Positions 15,041-22,993 of a stretch of 37,820 nt of DNA are shown piece after piece. The stretch is taken from contig VGCD01000018.1 in assembly GCA_016870215.1 (NCBI GenBank), positions 1 to 37,820 of the forward strand. Direction: 5' to 3'. This DNA is from Actinomycetota bacterium (GTDB taxonomy: Bacteria; Actinomycetota; Acidimicrobiia; Acidimicrobiales; Ilumatobacteraceae). The position numbers and the translations under genes are program-made. The notes beneath the pieces were generated by a model that searched no databases, had not been told where the DNA came from, and saw only the letters and a list, made by a program, of their open reading frames with translations. Positions within the stretch are counted from its first letter, which is position 1, and the number at the start of each line of letters is the position of its first letter.

Positions 15041-16060
15041 ATGCCCGCGGAAAAGAGCTACGCCGGGAGAGCGAGCATCGTCATCGCCGCTCTGGTCGCG
15101 ACGGCCCTGCTTGGCGCATGTTCGTCGTCGCAATCTGCTCCGTCAACGACTTCATCTGCACCCGCAACGACTTCCGATGACATTCCGCAGGTCGTCGTGA
15201 CGCACGCAGTGCTTGGCTCAATTGTGCGCGAAGTAGCCGGTGATGCTGTCGAAGTGGAAGTTATCATTCCGAACGGGAAAGACCCACACGACTACGAACC
15301 GAGCGCGCGAGACATTGCGACGCTGAATTCGGCCGACTTGGTGGTTGCCAATGGCGAGAATTTCGAGCCAGCATTCGAGGACATCCTGAAAGGTCTTGTC
15401 TCTGATGGGATGTCAGTGTTCTTTGCAACGGAGCATGTGACCCTGCGTAAAGGTTCCCATGACCATTCCCATGACCATGAACAGGCCGAAGACGATCAAC
15501 ATTCTGATGAGGAAGATCACAGCGATGAGAAAGTCGATGAGCACGGCGAAAATGACCCACACTTCTTCACCGACCCAGCGACTGTCAGCCAGTTGGTGCC
15601 GGCTCTCGCACGCGCACTCGCGGATGCAACAGGTGTGTCCCTAGTTGCTCGTGTTGCAGATGCGATTAGTGCATTCACGGCGATTGATCTAGCGGTACGC
15701 GAGAAGTTCAATGAAATCCCAACAGGCGCATGCAAAATTGTGACCGGTCACGAGAGTCTGGGGTACCTCGCTGATCGATATGGCTGTGAAGTCATCGGTG
15801 TTGTGATTCCGAGCCTCTCTGGGTTGGCAGAGGCAACTGCCCAAGACTTTGCAGAACTTGCCGCTGCGATGAAGGCCGAGAATGTCACGGCCCTCTTTGT
15901 TGATGAAGGCACCTCAACAAAGGTGTCTGATCGCATAGCAGCAGAGACAGGTGCCAAGGTTTCCGCTCTACCGTCGCATTCAGTGCCGACGTCTGGTCGC
16001 TACGGGGACTATGTGCTCTCGATTGCTGACGCAATCGTCGCTGGGCTCATGACTTCTTGA
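15041..16060 (+). CDS. znuA: Zinc ABC transporter substrate-binding lipoprotein
   Basis: The 339-residue product is a cluster A-I metal-binding protein that captures zinc outside the membrane. It has a lipoprotein signal peptide ending in the lipobox LLGAC. The binding core includes HAVLGSIVREVAGD and IIPNGKDPHDYEPSARD. A histidine- and acid-rich loop follows (about residues 140-172, HDHSHDHEQAEDDQHSDEEDH), typical of zinc rather than manganese binders, then ENDPHFFTDP and TGHESLGYL with further histidine ligands. The start at 15041 is used because the ATG at 15017 lies in the Zur-box-like site. The stop overlaps the TTG start of znuB. Confidence 0.92.
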   Translation: MPAEKSYAGRASIVIAALVATALLGACSSSQSAPSTTSSAPATTSDDIPQVVVTHAVLGSIVREVAGDAVEVEVIIPNGKDPHDYEPSARDIATLNSADLVVANGENFEPAFEDILKGLVSDGMSVFFATEHVTLRKGSHDHSHDHEQAEDDQHSDEEDHSDEKVDEHGENDPHFFTDPATVSQLVPALARALADATGVSLVARVADAISAFTAIDLAVREKFNEIPTGACKIVTGHESLGYLADRYGCEVIGVVIPSLSGLAEATAQDFAELAAAMKAENVTALFVDEGTSTKVSDRIAAETGAKVSALPSHSVPTSGRYGDYVLSIADAIVAGLMTS

Positions 16061-16935
16061 TCGATTATTTCCTGGCTCCCTTCCTCGACAACGAGTTCAT
16101 GCGACTGGCTTTGCTTGCGGGCCTCGTCACAGCAGTCATCTGTGCTGTCGCCGGAACATTCATCGTGCTCCGTGGACTCGCCTTTATCGGAGATGCGCTC
16201 GCCCATGGGGTCTTGCCAGGTATTGCTGCAGCAACATTGCTCGGCGTGTCGACGATTGTCGGTGCGGCAGTTGGGGCAGCAGTTCTTGTGGGGGGAGTTG
16301 GTCTCATCACGAGGCGAACCCGACTGTCTTCAGACACCGCAATTGGCCTGTTATTTGTGGGCATGCTTGCGCTCGGGGTGATCATGACCTCTCGCTCTTC
16401 ATCGTTCGCGGGCGACTTGACTCGCATTTTGTTCGGCGAATTATTAGGTGCGAACGCAAGCCAGTTGATGTGGATGATCATCGCAACCTTGGTCGTTGGT
16501 GGCGTCACTTACGTGTGTAGGCGTCCGTTCATGTTGTTATGCATCAGTCGCGACCTCGCTCGAGCGAATGGCTTCAATGCTTCGCTTTTCGAAGCTTTGA
16601 TGATGTCAGTCATTGGCGTGGCCATCTTGGCGTCATTTCAGTCAGTGGGAACTTTGCTCGTCTTCGGTCTTCTAATTGCACCACCTTCGACGGCAGCTCT
16701 CGTCACTCGGCGGCTTCACACAATGATCATCGTTGCAAGCATTTCCGGAGTCGTGGCAACGTACGTCGGACTTCTTGTCAGTTTTCATCATGATCTCGCT
16801 GCAGGTGCGAGCGTGGTGGTGAGCGCCACGGCAATTTTTGTTCTGGTGTTTGCTGCCGCCACAGTTCGACATCGACGGATGTCGGATAGTCACCCGGCGG
16901 TGTCGCCCGCGGGAGCACATCACCATGCACACTGA
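16057..16935 (+). CDS. znuB: Zinc ABC transporter permease
   Basis: The 292-residue membrane protein belongs to the ABC-3 metal permease family with about eight hydrophobic helices (for example LALLAGLVTAVICAVAGTFIVLRG and VVGGVTYVCRRPFML). It carries GLAFIGDALAHGVLPGIAAA, a conserved segment of this family, and FQSVGTLLVFGLLIAPPSTAAL near the C-terminus. The end is histidine-rich (GAHHHAH), which may bind zinc on the cytoplasmic face. The start is taken as TTG at 16057, overlapping the znuA stop by four bases; ATG at 16099 is an alternative. The znuC start lies within its last codons. Confidence 0.9.
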   Translation: MIDYFLAPFLDNEFMRLALLAGLVTAVICAVAGTFIVLRGLAFIGDALAHGVLPGIAAATLLGVSTIVGAAVGAAVLVGGVGLITRRTRLSSDTAIGLLFVGMLALGVIMTSRSSSFAGDLTRILFGELLGANASQLMWMIIATLVVGGVTYVCRRPFMLLCISRDLARANGFNASLFEALMMSVIGVAILASFQSVGTLLVFGLLIAPPSTAALVTRRLHTMIIVASISGVVATYVGLLVSFHHDLAAGASVVVSATAIFVLVFAAATVRHRRMSDSHPAVSPAGAHHHAH

Positions 16936-17644
16936 TGTGATTGTGGTCGAACATCTGTCGGTGGGTTACGGGTCTTCGGTTGTCGTTGAGGATGTGAGTC
17001 TCCGACTTACACCGGGCACGCTCGTGGCTCTCATGGGGTCGAACGGCTCGGGAAAGAGCACCATCTTGAAGACGCTCGTCGGACTCATTCCGCCTGTGCA
17101 CGGCGAAGTGACGGTGTTCGGCGATGTTTGCGGACGGCACCCGGCGCGCACTGCATATGTGCCGCAGCACTCTGCGACAAGCGAGACGTTGCCTCTTCGA
17201 GCACGTGATGTGGTCGCTATGGGTCGATATGCCCATCTCGGTTTGCTGTCACGGTTCACACGCCACGATCGAGAAGTAGTCGATGCGGCGATGTCGACAA
17301 TGGGCGTGACAATGTTTGCTGACAAACCACTTCAATCGTTGTCAGGCGGGCAGTGCCAACGGGTACACCTTGCACAAGCAATAGCCCACGATGCAGACGT
17401 GTGGTTTCTTGATGAGCCAACTGCAGGTCTTGATGCAGAAGGTCGCGACACAGTGACGTCGTGCGTGGCTGCTGCTCGTGAGCGCGGCGCTTGCGTGGTC
17501 GTATCGACGCATGACATTGATGACGCACGCGAAGCGGACATCGTGCTGCTCGTGGCCAAGGAAGTCATCGCGCAGGGCGCTCCGCGTGAGGTCCTCACCG
17601 ACGCCAATCTGCGCCGTATGTACGGCTTCACCGGCCAGCACTAG
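16925..17644 (+). CDS. znuC: Zinc ABC transporter ATP-binding protein
   Basis: This 239-residue ATPase powers zinc import. It has Walker A GSNGSGKST (38-46), a Q-loop region (YVPQHS), the ABC signature LSGGQ starting at residue 139, Walker B VWFLDEP (about 159-165), and a switch histidine in VVSTHDIDD. The start at 16925 overlaps the end of znuB by 11 bases, showing tight coupling; the longer frame from 16838 is out-of-frame znuB. The order binding protein, permease, ATPase on one transcript under a Zur-like site defines a complete zinc importer. Confidence 0.92.
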   Translation: MHTDVIVVEHLSVGYGSSVVVEDVSLRLTPGTLVALMGSNGSGKSTILKTLVGLIPPVHGEVTVFGDVCGRHPARTAYVPQHSATSETLPLRARDVVAMGRYAHLGLLSRFTRHDREVVDAAMSTMGVTMFADKPLQSLSGGQCQRVHLAQAIAHDADVWFLDEPTAGLDAEGRDTVTSCVAAARERGACVVVSTHDIDDAREADIVLLVAKEVIAQGAPREVLTDANLRRMYGFTGQH

Positions 17645-17676
17645 CCATCCGCAGGTCTTGGCGATGGCGGTACAAC

Positions 17677-17682
17677 TAGGCT
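17677..17682 (+). promoter_or_regulatory. Putative -10 box of the rfb operon
   Basis: TAGGCT lies 9 bases before the rfbA ATG. The same hexamer precedes rimO. No good -35 box is visible and no ribosome binding site precedes the ATG, so a leaderless transcript is likely. Confidence 0.45.
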
Positions 17683-17691
17683 GACGGTCGC

Positions 17692-18771
17692 ATGAAGGGG
17701 CTCATTCTCTCGGGTGGCGCGGGGACGCGGCTTCGCCCCATCACTCACACCAGGGCCAAACAGTTGGTTCCTATCGCCAACAAACCCATTCTTTTCTACG
17801 GCATTGAGGCCATGGCCGAGGCCGGAATTCGCGAGATCGGAATCATCGTGGGGGATACCCGCGACGAGATCATCGCTGCTGTCGGTGACGGGTCGCAGTT
17901 TGGCGTGAAGGTGACCTACATACCTCAGGATGCGCCGCTTGGGCTTGCTCATTGCGTATTGATCGCCCGCGACTTTCTGAAAGACGACGACTTCGTCATG
18001 TATCTCGGCGACAACATGCTCGAGCAGAATCTCACTCAGTTCGTGTCAGGGTTTCAGAGCAAGCGAACATCATCGAACCCGCCAAGCGCGCAGATTCTCT
18101 TGTGTGAAGTGGAAGACGCCTCCCATTTTGGTGTGGCAGTGGTGAACAAAGACGGTCACGTCACAGATCTTGAGGAGAAGCCGAAGAAGCCACGCTCAAA
18201 CCTTGCACTCGTGGGTGTGTATCTTTTCGACAAGTCGATTCATGTCGCTGTGTCGTCCATCAAGCCATCTGCACGTGGTGAGTTGGAAATTACCGATGCC
18301 ATCCAGTGGCTGGTCGACAACAAGCACGTGGTTCATCACGAAGTGCTCGAAGGTTGGTGGATCGATACCGGCAAGAAAGATCCATTGCTCGAGTGCAATC
18401 GCCTGGTGCTTGATGTCATCGAATCAGACAACAACGGAACGGTCGATGACGCATCGCGAGTCGAAGGTCGCGTGCGCATCATGGACGGCGCCAAGATCGA
18501 GAATTCACGAGTGCGTGGGCCTGTCGTGATTGGTCGTAACGCTGTCATTGTGAACAGCTACATCGGTCCCTACACATCAGTGGGGGATGACTGCACCATC
18601 GCCGACACAGACATCGAGCATTCGGTGGTGTTGTCGCGCAGCAGTATTTCGGGTGCCGGTCGACTTGTTGACTCTCTTATTGGATACGACGTTGCAGTGA
18701 AGCGAACGGAAGCCCTGCCGAAGGCACACCGCCTCATGCTGGGTGACGACTCCATCGTCGAAATTGGTTGA
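17692..18771 (+). CDS. rfbA: Glucose-1-phosphate thymidylyltransferase, long form
   Basis: This enzyme joins glucose-1-phosphate and dTTP to give dTDP-glucose, the first step toward dTDP-L-rhamnose. The 359-residue product starts with the nucleotidyltransferase signature LSGGAGTRLRPITHTRAKQLVP and has YLGDNMLEQN with a metal-binding aspartate. The C-terminal 100 or so residues carry hexapeptide-type left-handed helix repeats (GPVVIGRNAVIVNSYIGPYTSVGDDCTI), which marks the StrD-like long form also found in antibiotic sugar pathways, rather than the 290-residue RmlA. It is the first gene of an operon with rfbC, rfbB and rfbD, 47 bases before rfbC. Confidence 0.92.
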   Translation: MKGLILSGGAGTRLRPITHTRAKQLVPIANKPILFYGIEAMAEAGIREIGIIVGDTRDEIIAAVGDGSQFGVKVTYIPQDAPLGLAHCVLIARDFLKDDDFVMYLGDNMLEQNLTQFVSGFQSKRTSSNPPSAQILLCEVEDASHFGVAVVNKDGHVTDLEEKPKKPRSNLALVGVYLFDKSIHVAVSSIKPSARGELEITDAIQWLVDNKHVVHHEVLEGWWIDTGKKDPLLECNRLVLDVIESDNNGTVDDASRVEGRVRIMDGAKIENSRVRGPVVIGRNAVIVNSYIGPYTSVGDDCTIADTDIEHSVVLSRSSISGAGRLVDSLIGYDVAVKRTEALPKAHRLMLGDDSIVEIG

Positions 18772-18818
18772 CCCCAGGTCGAAGAACACAAAAAGAACAC
18801 GAGTCGAGGAGCATCAAC

Positions 18819-19385
18819 GTGGCACAGATCGAGAAGTCCGACATCATCGAAGGTGTCTATGTCGTGACTCCAGATATCCACGGTGACGCACGCGGATTCT
18901 TCGTCGAGACTTATCGCCGCGAGTGGTTTCCAAAAGGTCGCGAGATGATTCAGGGAAATCGTGGCGATCGACAAGCAGGCGCAGTCGTCGGGTTGCACTA
19001 TCACTTGCACCAGGCTGACTATTGGTACGTACCGTTCGGATCGTGTCGTGTGGTGCTTCACGACCTGCGCGAAGGTTCAGCAAGTGACGGTCGTACGCAA
19101 GTGATCGACCTTGGTGCACGTGCCGACGGCACGCATGATCACCGTGGTGTGTACATTCCGCCCGGAGTTGCTCATGGTTTCTCTGCGTTGTCGAACATGA
19201 CCATCACCTATCTGGTCGACGGGTATTACAACCCGAAAGATGAACTGGGCGTGGCGTGGGATGACCCCGCCATTGGTGCCGATTGGGGAGTGAAAGACCC
19301 CGTCCTTTCGGCACGAGACCAAGCCAACCCCTCACGGGCCACCATCGCTCCCGAGTTGCGACCACACGTTTCTTTGAGGACATGA
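18819..19385 (+). CDS. rfbC: dTDP-4-dehydrorhamnose 3,5-epimerase family protein (variant active site)
   Basis: The 188-residue cupin protein matches RmlC-type epimerases in the segments DARGFFVETYRREWF, GLHYH (likely catalytic base H60), VYIPPGVAHGFSAL and a tyrosine-rich YLVDGYYNPKDE. The role would be inversion at C3 and C5 of dTDP-4-keto-6-deoxyglucose. However the usual arginine before GLH is V58 here and the usual lysine about ten residues later falls in HQADYWYV, so this is a divergent subgroup. The GTG start at 18819 follows GAGGA by eight bases; the in-frame ATG at 18768 overlaps rfbA. It lies 1 base before rfbB in the operon, which supports a dTDP-sugar role. Confidence 0.85.
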   Translation: MAQIEKSDIIEGVYVVTPDIHGDARGFFVETYRREWFPKGREMIQGNRGDRQAGAVVGLHYHLHQADYWYVPFGSCRVVLHDLREGSASDGRTQVIDLGARADGTHDHRGVYIPPGVAHGFSALSNMTITYLVDGYYNPKDELGVAWDDPAIGADWGVKDPVLSARDQANPSRATIAPELRPHVSLRT

Positions 19386-19386
19386 C

Positions 19387-20346
19387 ATGAAGTACTTCGT
19401 CACCGGTGCAGCCGGTTTCATCGGTTCCAACTATGTGCGCCACGTTCTTGCCACCACCGACCATGAGGTCACGGTCTACGACGCGCTGACGTATGCAGGC
19501 AATCTGTCGACAATGAAGGACATGTCAGACGACTCGCGCTTCTCGTTCGTACAGGGGAACATCTGTGACCCCGCAGCAGTGGAAGCCGCCATGAAGGGCC
19601 ACGACGTTGTGGTTCATTTCGCTGCGGAGAGTCACGTTGACCGCTCGATTTCAGGTGCTGACGATTTCATTCTCACGAACTGTTACGGCACCAACGTCAT
19701 TGTCGACACCGCCCGTCGACTTGAGATGCAACGCGTGCTTCACATCGGAACCGATGAGGTGTACGGGTCTGTGGAAGTGGGCTCTTCGCTTGAGACGGAT
19801 CCACTCGAACCTCGGTCGCCGTACTCTGCATCGAAGGCCGGATCAGACCTGATTGCGTTGTCGTACTACTCCACGCACAAGACGCCAGTCGTTGTGACGC
19901 GTTGCACCAATAACTTCGGTCCGTATCAATACCCCGAGAAAGCTATTCCGCTGTTTGTTACGAACCTCATGGATGGCGGGAAGATCCCTTTGTATGGCGA
20001 TGGGCTGAACGAGCGCGATTGGTTGTTGGTAGATGACCACTGCACCGGTATTCAATTGGTGCTCGAAAAGGGCAACCTCGGCGAGATCTACAACATTGGT
20101 GCCGGCAACGAGACTGCAAATCGGGTGCTTGTCGACAAGATCCTTGACGTCATGGGTAAAGACGAATCCAGCGTGCAGTACGTGGAAGACCGTAAAGGTC
20201 ACGACCGTCGCTACTCAGTGAACATCGACAAGATCACGAAGTTGGGTTGGAAGAAGAAGCGTTCTCTTGATGAAGCTTTGCTTGAGACGGTGAAGTGGTA
20301 TCAGGACAATCGTTGGTGGTGGGAACCGCTCAAGAAGGCCAAGTAG
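19387..20346 (+). CDS. rfbB: dTDP-glucose 4,6-dehydratase
   Basis: This NAD-dependent extended short-chain dehydrogenase converts dTDP-glucose to dTDP-4-keto-6-deoxyglucose. The 319-residue product has the Rossmann motif GAAGFIGSN (7-15), the catalytic triad segment T122-D123-E124 in GTDEVYG, and Y146/K150 in SPYSASKAGSD. The acidic pair after the threonine is the hallmark of 4,6-dehydratases. VTRCTNNFGPYQYPEKAIPLF is also typical of RmlB. It is somewhat shorter than many RmlB proteins but no key element is missing. Ten bases separate it from rfbD. Confidence 0.94.
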   Translation: MKYFVTGAAGFIGSNYVRHVLATTDHEVTVYDALTYAGNLSTMKDMSDDSRFSFVQGNICDPAAVEAAMKGHDVVVHFAAESHVDRSISGADDFILTNCYGTNVIVDTARRLEMQRVLHIGTDEVYGSVEVGSSLETDPLEPRSPYSASKAGSDLIALSYYSTHKTPVVVTRCTNNFGPYQYPEKAIPLFVTNLMDGGKIPLYGDGLNERDWLLVDDHCTGIQLVLEKGNLGEIYNIGAGNETANRVLVDKILDVMGKDESSVQYVEDRKGHDRRYSVNIDKITKLGWKKKRSLDEALLETVKWYQDNRWWWEPLKKAK

Positions 20347-20356
20347 GTCGCAATCT

Positions 20357-21217
20357 ATGACGCGACTTCTGGTCACTGGTGCCGCCGGACAGTTGGGCAC
20401 TGAGCTCCTGGCTGCTGCGAGTGCACGCGGTATTGAATGCGTCGGTGTCACACATGGCGATGTCGACGTTGCCGATGCCCAAGCAGTGATGCACGCGGTC
20501 GACAGAATTCGTCCCACCCACATCATCCACGCAGCAGCATGGACAGCAGTCGATAACTGTGAAGCAGACCCTGGCAAGGCGCTGGCAGTGAATGGGCAGG
20601 GCACAGCAAATGTCGTGACTGCCGCGCGGCAAGTGGGGGCGAGAGTCACGTATGTCTCGACGGATTACGTGTTCGACGGCACAAAAGTTGGGCCGTATAT
20701 AGAGACCGATCCCACCAATCCCGTGTCGTCGTATGGGCGAAGCAAGTTGGTGGGCGAGCAAGCACTGTCATCGGACGATGCCGTCGTGCGTATCTCTTGG
20801 GTATGTGGTTATGCCGGAGGCAACATGGTGAAGACCATCTTGCGAATTGCCGAAAACCAAGACGTGTTGTCGTTTGTTGACGATCAACGTGGCCATCCCA
20901 CATTCGCAGATGACGCCGCAGCGCGAATAGTCGACCTCGCGCTAGCAGACGTGACCGGAATTTGGCACGTCACCAATCAGGGAGAGGTCTCGTGGTTCGA
21001 GTTTGCTCGAGAGGTGCTCATCGCTGCAGGGCTAAACCCTGAGCGCGTCCGACCCATCTTGACCGCTGATCTTCAGCCACCGCGTCCTGCACCGCGCCCT
21101 GCAAATTCGGTGTTGCAGAACAAGGCCATGGCAGACGCGGGTTGGACAATGTTGGACGATTTTCGTGTGCCACTGAAGCGCCTCGTTGTTCGACTGTTGT
21201 CAGACTCGAAGAACTAG
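20357..21217 (+). CDS. rfbD: dTDP-4-dehydrorhamnose reductase
   Basis: The enzyme reduces dTDP-4-dehydrorhamnose to dTDP-L-rhamnose, completing the pathway. The 286-residue product has the nucleotide-binding motif GAAGQLG (8-14), the stretch HAAAWTAVDNCEADP, STDYVFDG (D103, Y104) and the catalytic Y126/K130 in SSYGRSKLVGE. The C-terminal RPAPRPANSVLQNK segment is typical of RmlD. It starts 10 bases after rfbB. With rfbA, rfbC and rfbB the cell can make dTDP-L-rhamnose, probably for cell-wall or surface polysaccharide. Confidence 0.93.
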   Translation: MTRLLVTGAAGQLGTELLAAASARGIECVGVTHGDVDVADAQAVMHAVDRIRPTHIIHAAAWTAVDNCEADPGKALAVNGQGTANVVTAARQVGARVTYVSTDYVFDGTKVGPYIETDPTNPVSSYGRSKLVGEQALSSDDAVVRISWVCGYAGGNMVKTILRIAENQDVLSFVDDQRGHPTFADDAAARIVDLALADVTGIWHVTNQGEVSWFEFAREVLIAAGLNPERVRPILTADLQPPRPAPRPANSVLQNKAMADAGWTMLDDFRVPLKRLVVRLLSDSKN

Positions 21218-21245
21218 TGACACAACCAAGAGCGATGGAGCAGGT

Positions 21246-22127
21246 ATGGAAGTAGGACTCGCAATTCCCCAGATGGCAAGGGGACTAGACCGAAGTCGGG
21301 TTCTCGGATGGTGCCATGCTGCTGACAACGGACCTTTTTCGAGTATCTCTGCGGGAGAGCGCATCACATTTCGAAACCTCGAAGGAATCACATTGTGCGC
21401 TGCAGCTGCGGTCGCCACAGAGCGTGTGCGAGTGATGACCAATGTCATTGTGTTGCCGTGGCATCAGCCTTCGTTGATTGCCAAAGAACTGGCGACGATC
21501 GACGTGATCTCAGGTGGCCGTCTCGACGTTGCGGTGGGAGTTGGCGGAAGGTGGCAGGACTATGCCGCCCTTGCATCGCCGTTCGACAATCGCCATCAGC
21601 GACTCGACGACGCAGTTGCCGAAGTGAAAAGGCTGTGGACCGGAGGCGCTGCTGCCGATGGGGAATCAGTGGGGCCCGAACCAGTACAGCAGGGCGGACC
21701 CCGGTTCTACGGATCAGCAATGGGCCCGAAGTCAATGGCACGCGTGGCGAAGTGGGCTCATGGGGTGAGCGGGTTCACTCTCATGGCTGATGTGTCAGAA
21801 GCCAAGCGCCAGTTTGCTGCTGCAGAATCGGCGTGGGCAAGCGCGGGACGCACCGACAAGCCTCGACACATGACCGGAACCTTCGTGTCGCTTGGAAAGG
21901 ATTCTCGCGAGGTACTTCGTCGGTTCGCCTATGAATATCTCGAAGTGTTCTCGCCGGACTTCGCCAAACAACTCAGTGAGTCGATGCGTATTCATGACAA
22001 GGCGTCCCTTCGTGACTTGCTGGTCGAGATGAAAGAAATTGGCTGTGATGAGTTTGTGGTGGTACCCGCCACATCCGATCCGACGATGGCCAATGAAGTC
22101 GCAGAAGTAGTAGCGGAGGTTTTGTGA
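21246..22127 (+). CDS. LLM-class (F420-dependent type) oxidoreductase
   Basis: The 293-residue protein belongs to the luciferase-like monooxygenase superfamily: MEVGLAIPQM at the start, TERVRVMTNVIVLPWHQPSLIAKELATIDVISGGRLDVAVGVGGRWQDY typical of the flavin or F420 site, and RLDDAVAEVKRLW. In actinobacteria such proteins mostly use coenzyme F420; the substrate cannot be predicted. The start at 21246 follows a GGAG-containing stretch; the frame extends to 21186 within rfbD. It begins 28 bases after rfbD and its stop overlaps the next start by one base, so it is probably part of the rfb transcript. Confidence 0.85.
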   Translation: MEVGLAIPQMARGLDRSRVLGWCHAADNGPFSSISAGERITFRNLEGITLCAAAAVATERVRVMTNVIVLPWHQPSLIAKELATIDVISGGRLDVAVGVGGRWQDYAALASPFDNRHQRLDDAVAEVKRLWTGGAAADGESVGPEPVQQGGPRFYGSAMGPKSMARVAKWAHGVSGFTLMADVSEAKRQFAAAESAWASAGRTDKPRHMTGTFVSLGKDSREVLRRFAYEYLEVFSPDFAKQLSESMRIHDKASLRDLLVEMKEIGCDEFVVVPATSDPTMANEVAEVVAEVL

Positions 22128-22921
22128 TGGCAACACGGAGGCCGACCGCGCTGGTCACTGGCGCAAGTAGAGGTGTGGGCAAGGGCATTGCACTTGCACT
22201 CGCAGCGAATGGATACGACTTGGTGATCACCGCTCGTACGGTCACTGAGGGCTCCGGTAGTAGTCCTGAAACAGGAGGGCCACTCGAGGGAAGCCTTGAG
22301 CGCACTCAACGCGAGGCTCGAGAACTAGGTGCTGAGTGTCGATGCGTGGTGATGGATCTTCTCGACCTCGACGCTCTGGAGACCGTGGCTCGTGATGCCC
22401 TGGCCGAAACTGATGGTCGCATCGATGTGCTGGTCAACAACGCCATCTTTGCTGGTCCGGGTAACGATCGTTTGTTCGGCGAAGTCGACCGTCGCGACAT
22501 CATCAACCGCGTCACCGGCAACCTGACGGCACAACTTCTCTTTACTCAGACGATTCTCAATGCGATGTTGCAACAAGACATGATCGCCAATTTGCGTGGA
22601 ACCATCGTGAACATCACATCGGGGGCAGGTCAACACACTCCGCCAGCATCCGTGGGCAAAGGTGGCTGGCCACTTACATACGCAGCGACAAAAGCCGGAT
22701 TTCACCGCATGGCAGACATGTTGGCTCTCGAATACGGCGCAGTGGGTATACGCACCTGCAACATCAACCCAGGGTTCATCGCAACCGAACGGGTGCTCGC
22801 ATCAGAGACGCTGAAGTTCGTCGCCGAGCAGGGTGCGCCACCCTCTGTCGTCGGCGACGCTGTCGTGCGATTCTTGAGTGACCCCTCCCTCAAGAACGGC
22901 ATCTATCTGCAAGCCCAATAG
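22127..22921 (+). CDS. Short-chain dehydrogenase/reductase
   Basis: The 264-residue product is a classical SDR: cofactor motif TGASRGVG (11-18), NNAIFAGP in place of the usual NNAG, and S165, Y185 and K189 (YAATK) as catalytic residues. Typical reactions are NAD(P)-linked oxidation of alcohols or reduction of ketones; the substrate is unknown. A 27-residue or so stretch rich in Gly, Ser and Glu (about 40-66) replaces the usual short beta2-alpha region. The ATG at 22127 shares one base with the preceding stop (TGATG), so translation is coupled to the F420-type gene. A GTG at 22124 is an alternative start. Confidence 0.88.
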   Translation: MATRRPTALVTGASRGVGKGIALALAANGYDLVITARTVTEGSGSSPETGGPLEGSLERTQREARELGAECRCVVMDLLDLDALETVARDALAETDGRIDVLVNNAIFAGPGNDRLFGEVDRRDIINRVTGNLTAQLLFTQTILNAMLQQDMIANLRGTIVNITSGAGQHTPPASVGKGGWPLTYAATKAGFHRMADMLALEYGAVGIRTCNINPGFIATERVLASETLKFVAEQGAPPSVVGDAVVRFLSDPSLKNGIYLQAQ

Positions 22922-22993
22922 CAAGCGCGGGTTACTAGACCCGGGGCAATTCAAGCCGGTGCTACCTTGAGGACAACAACTTGGAGGTTTCAC

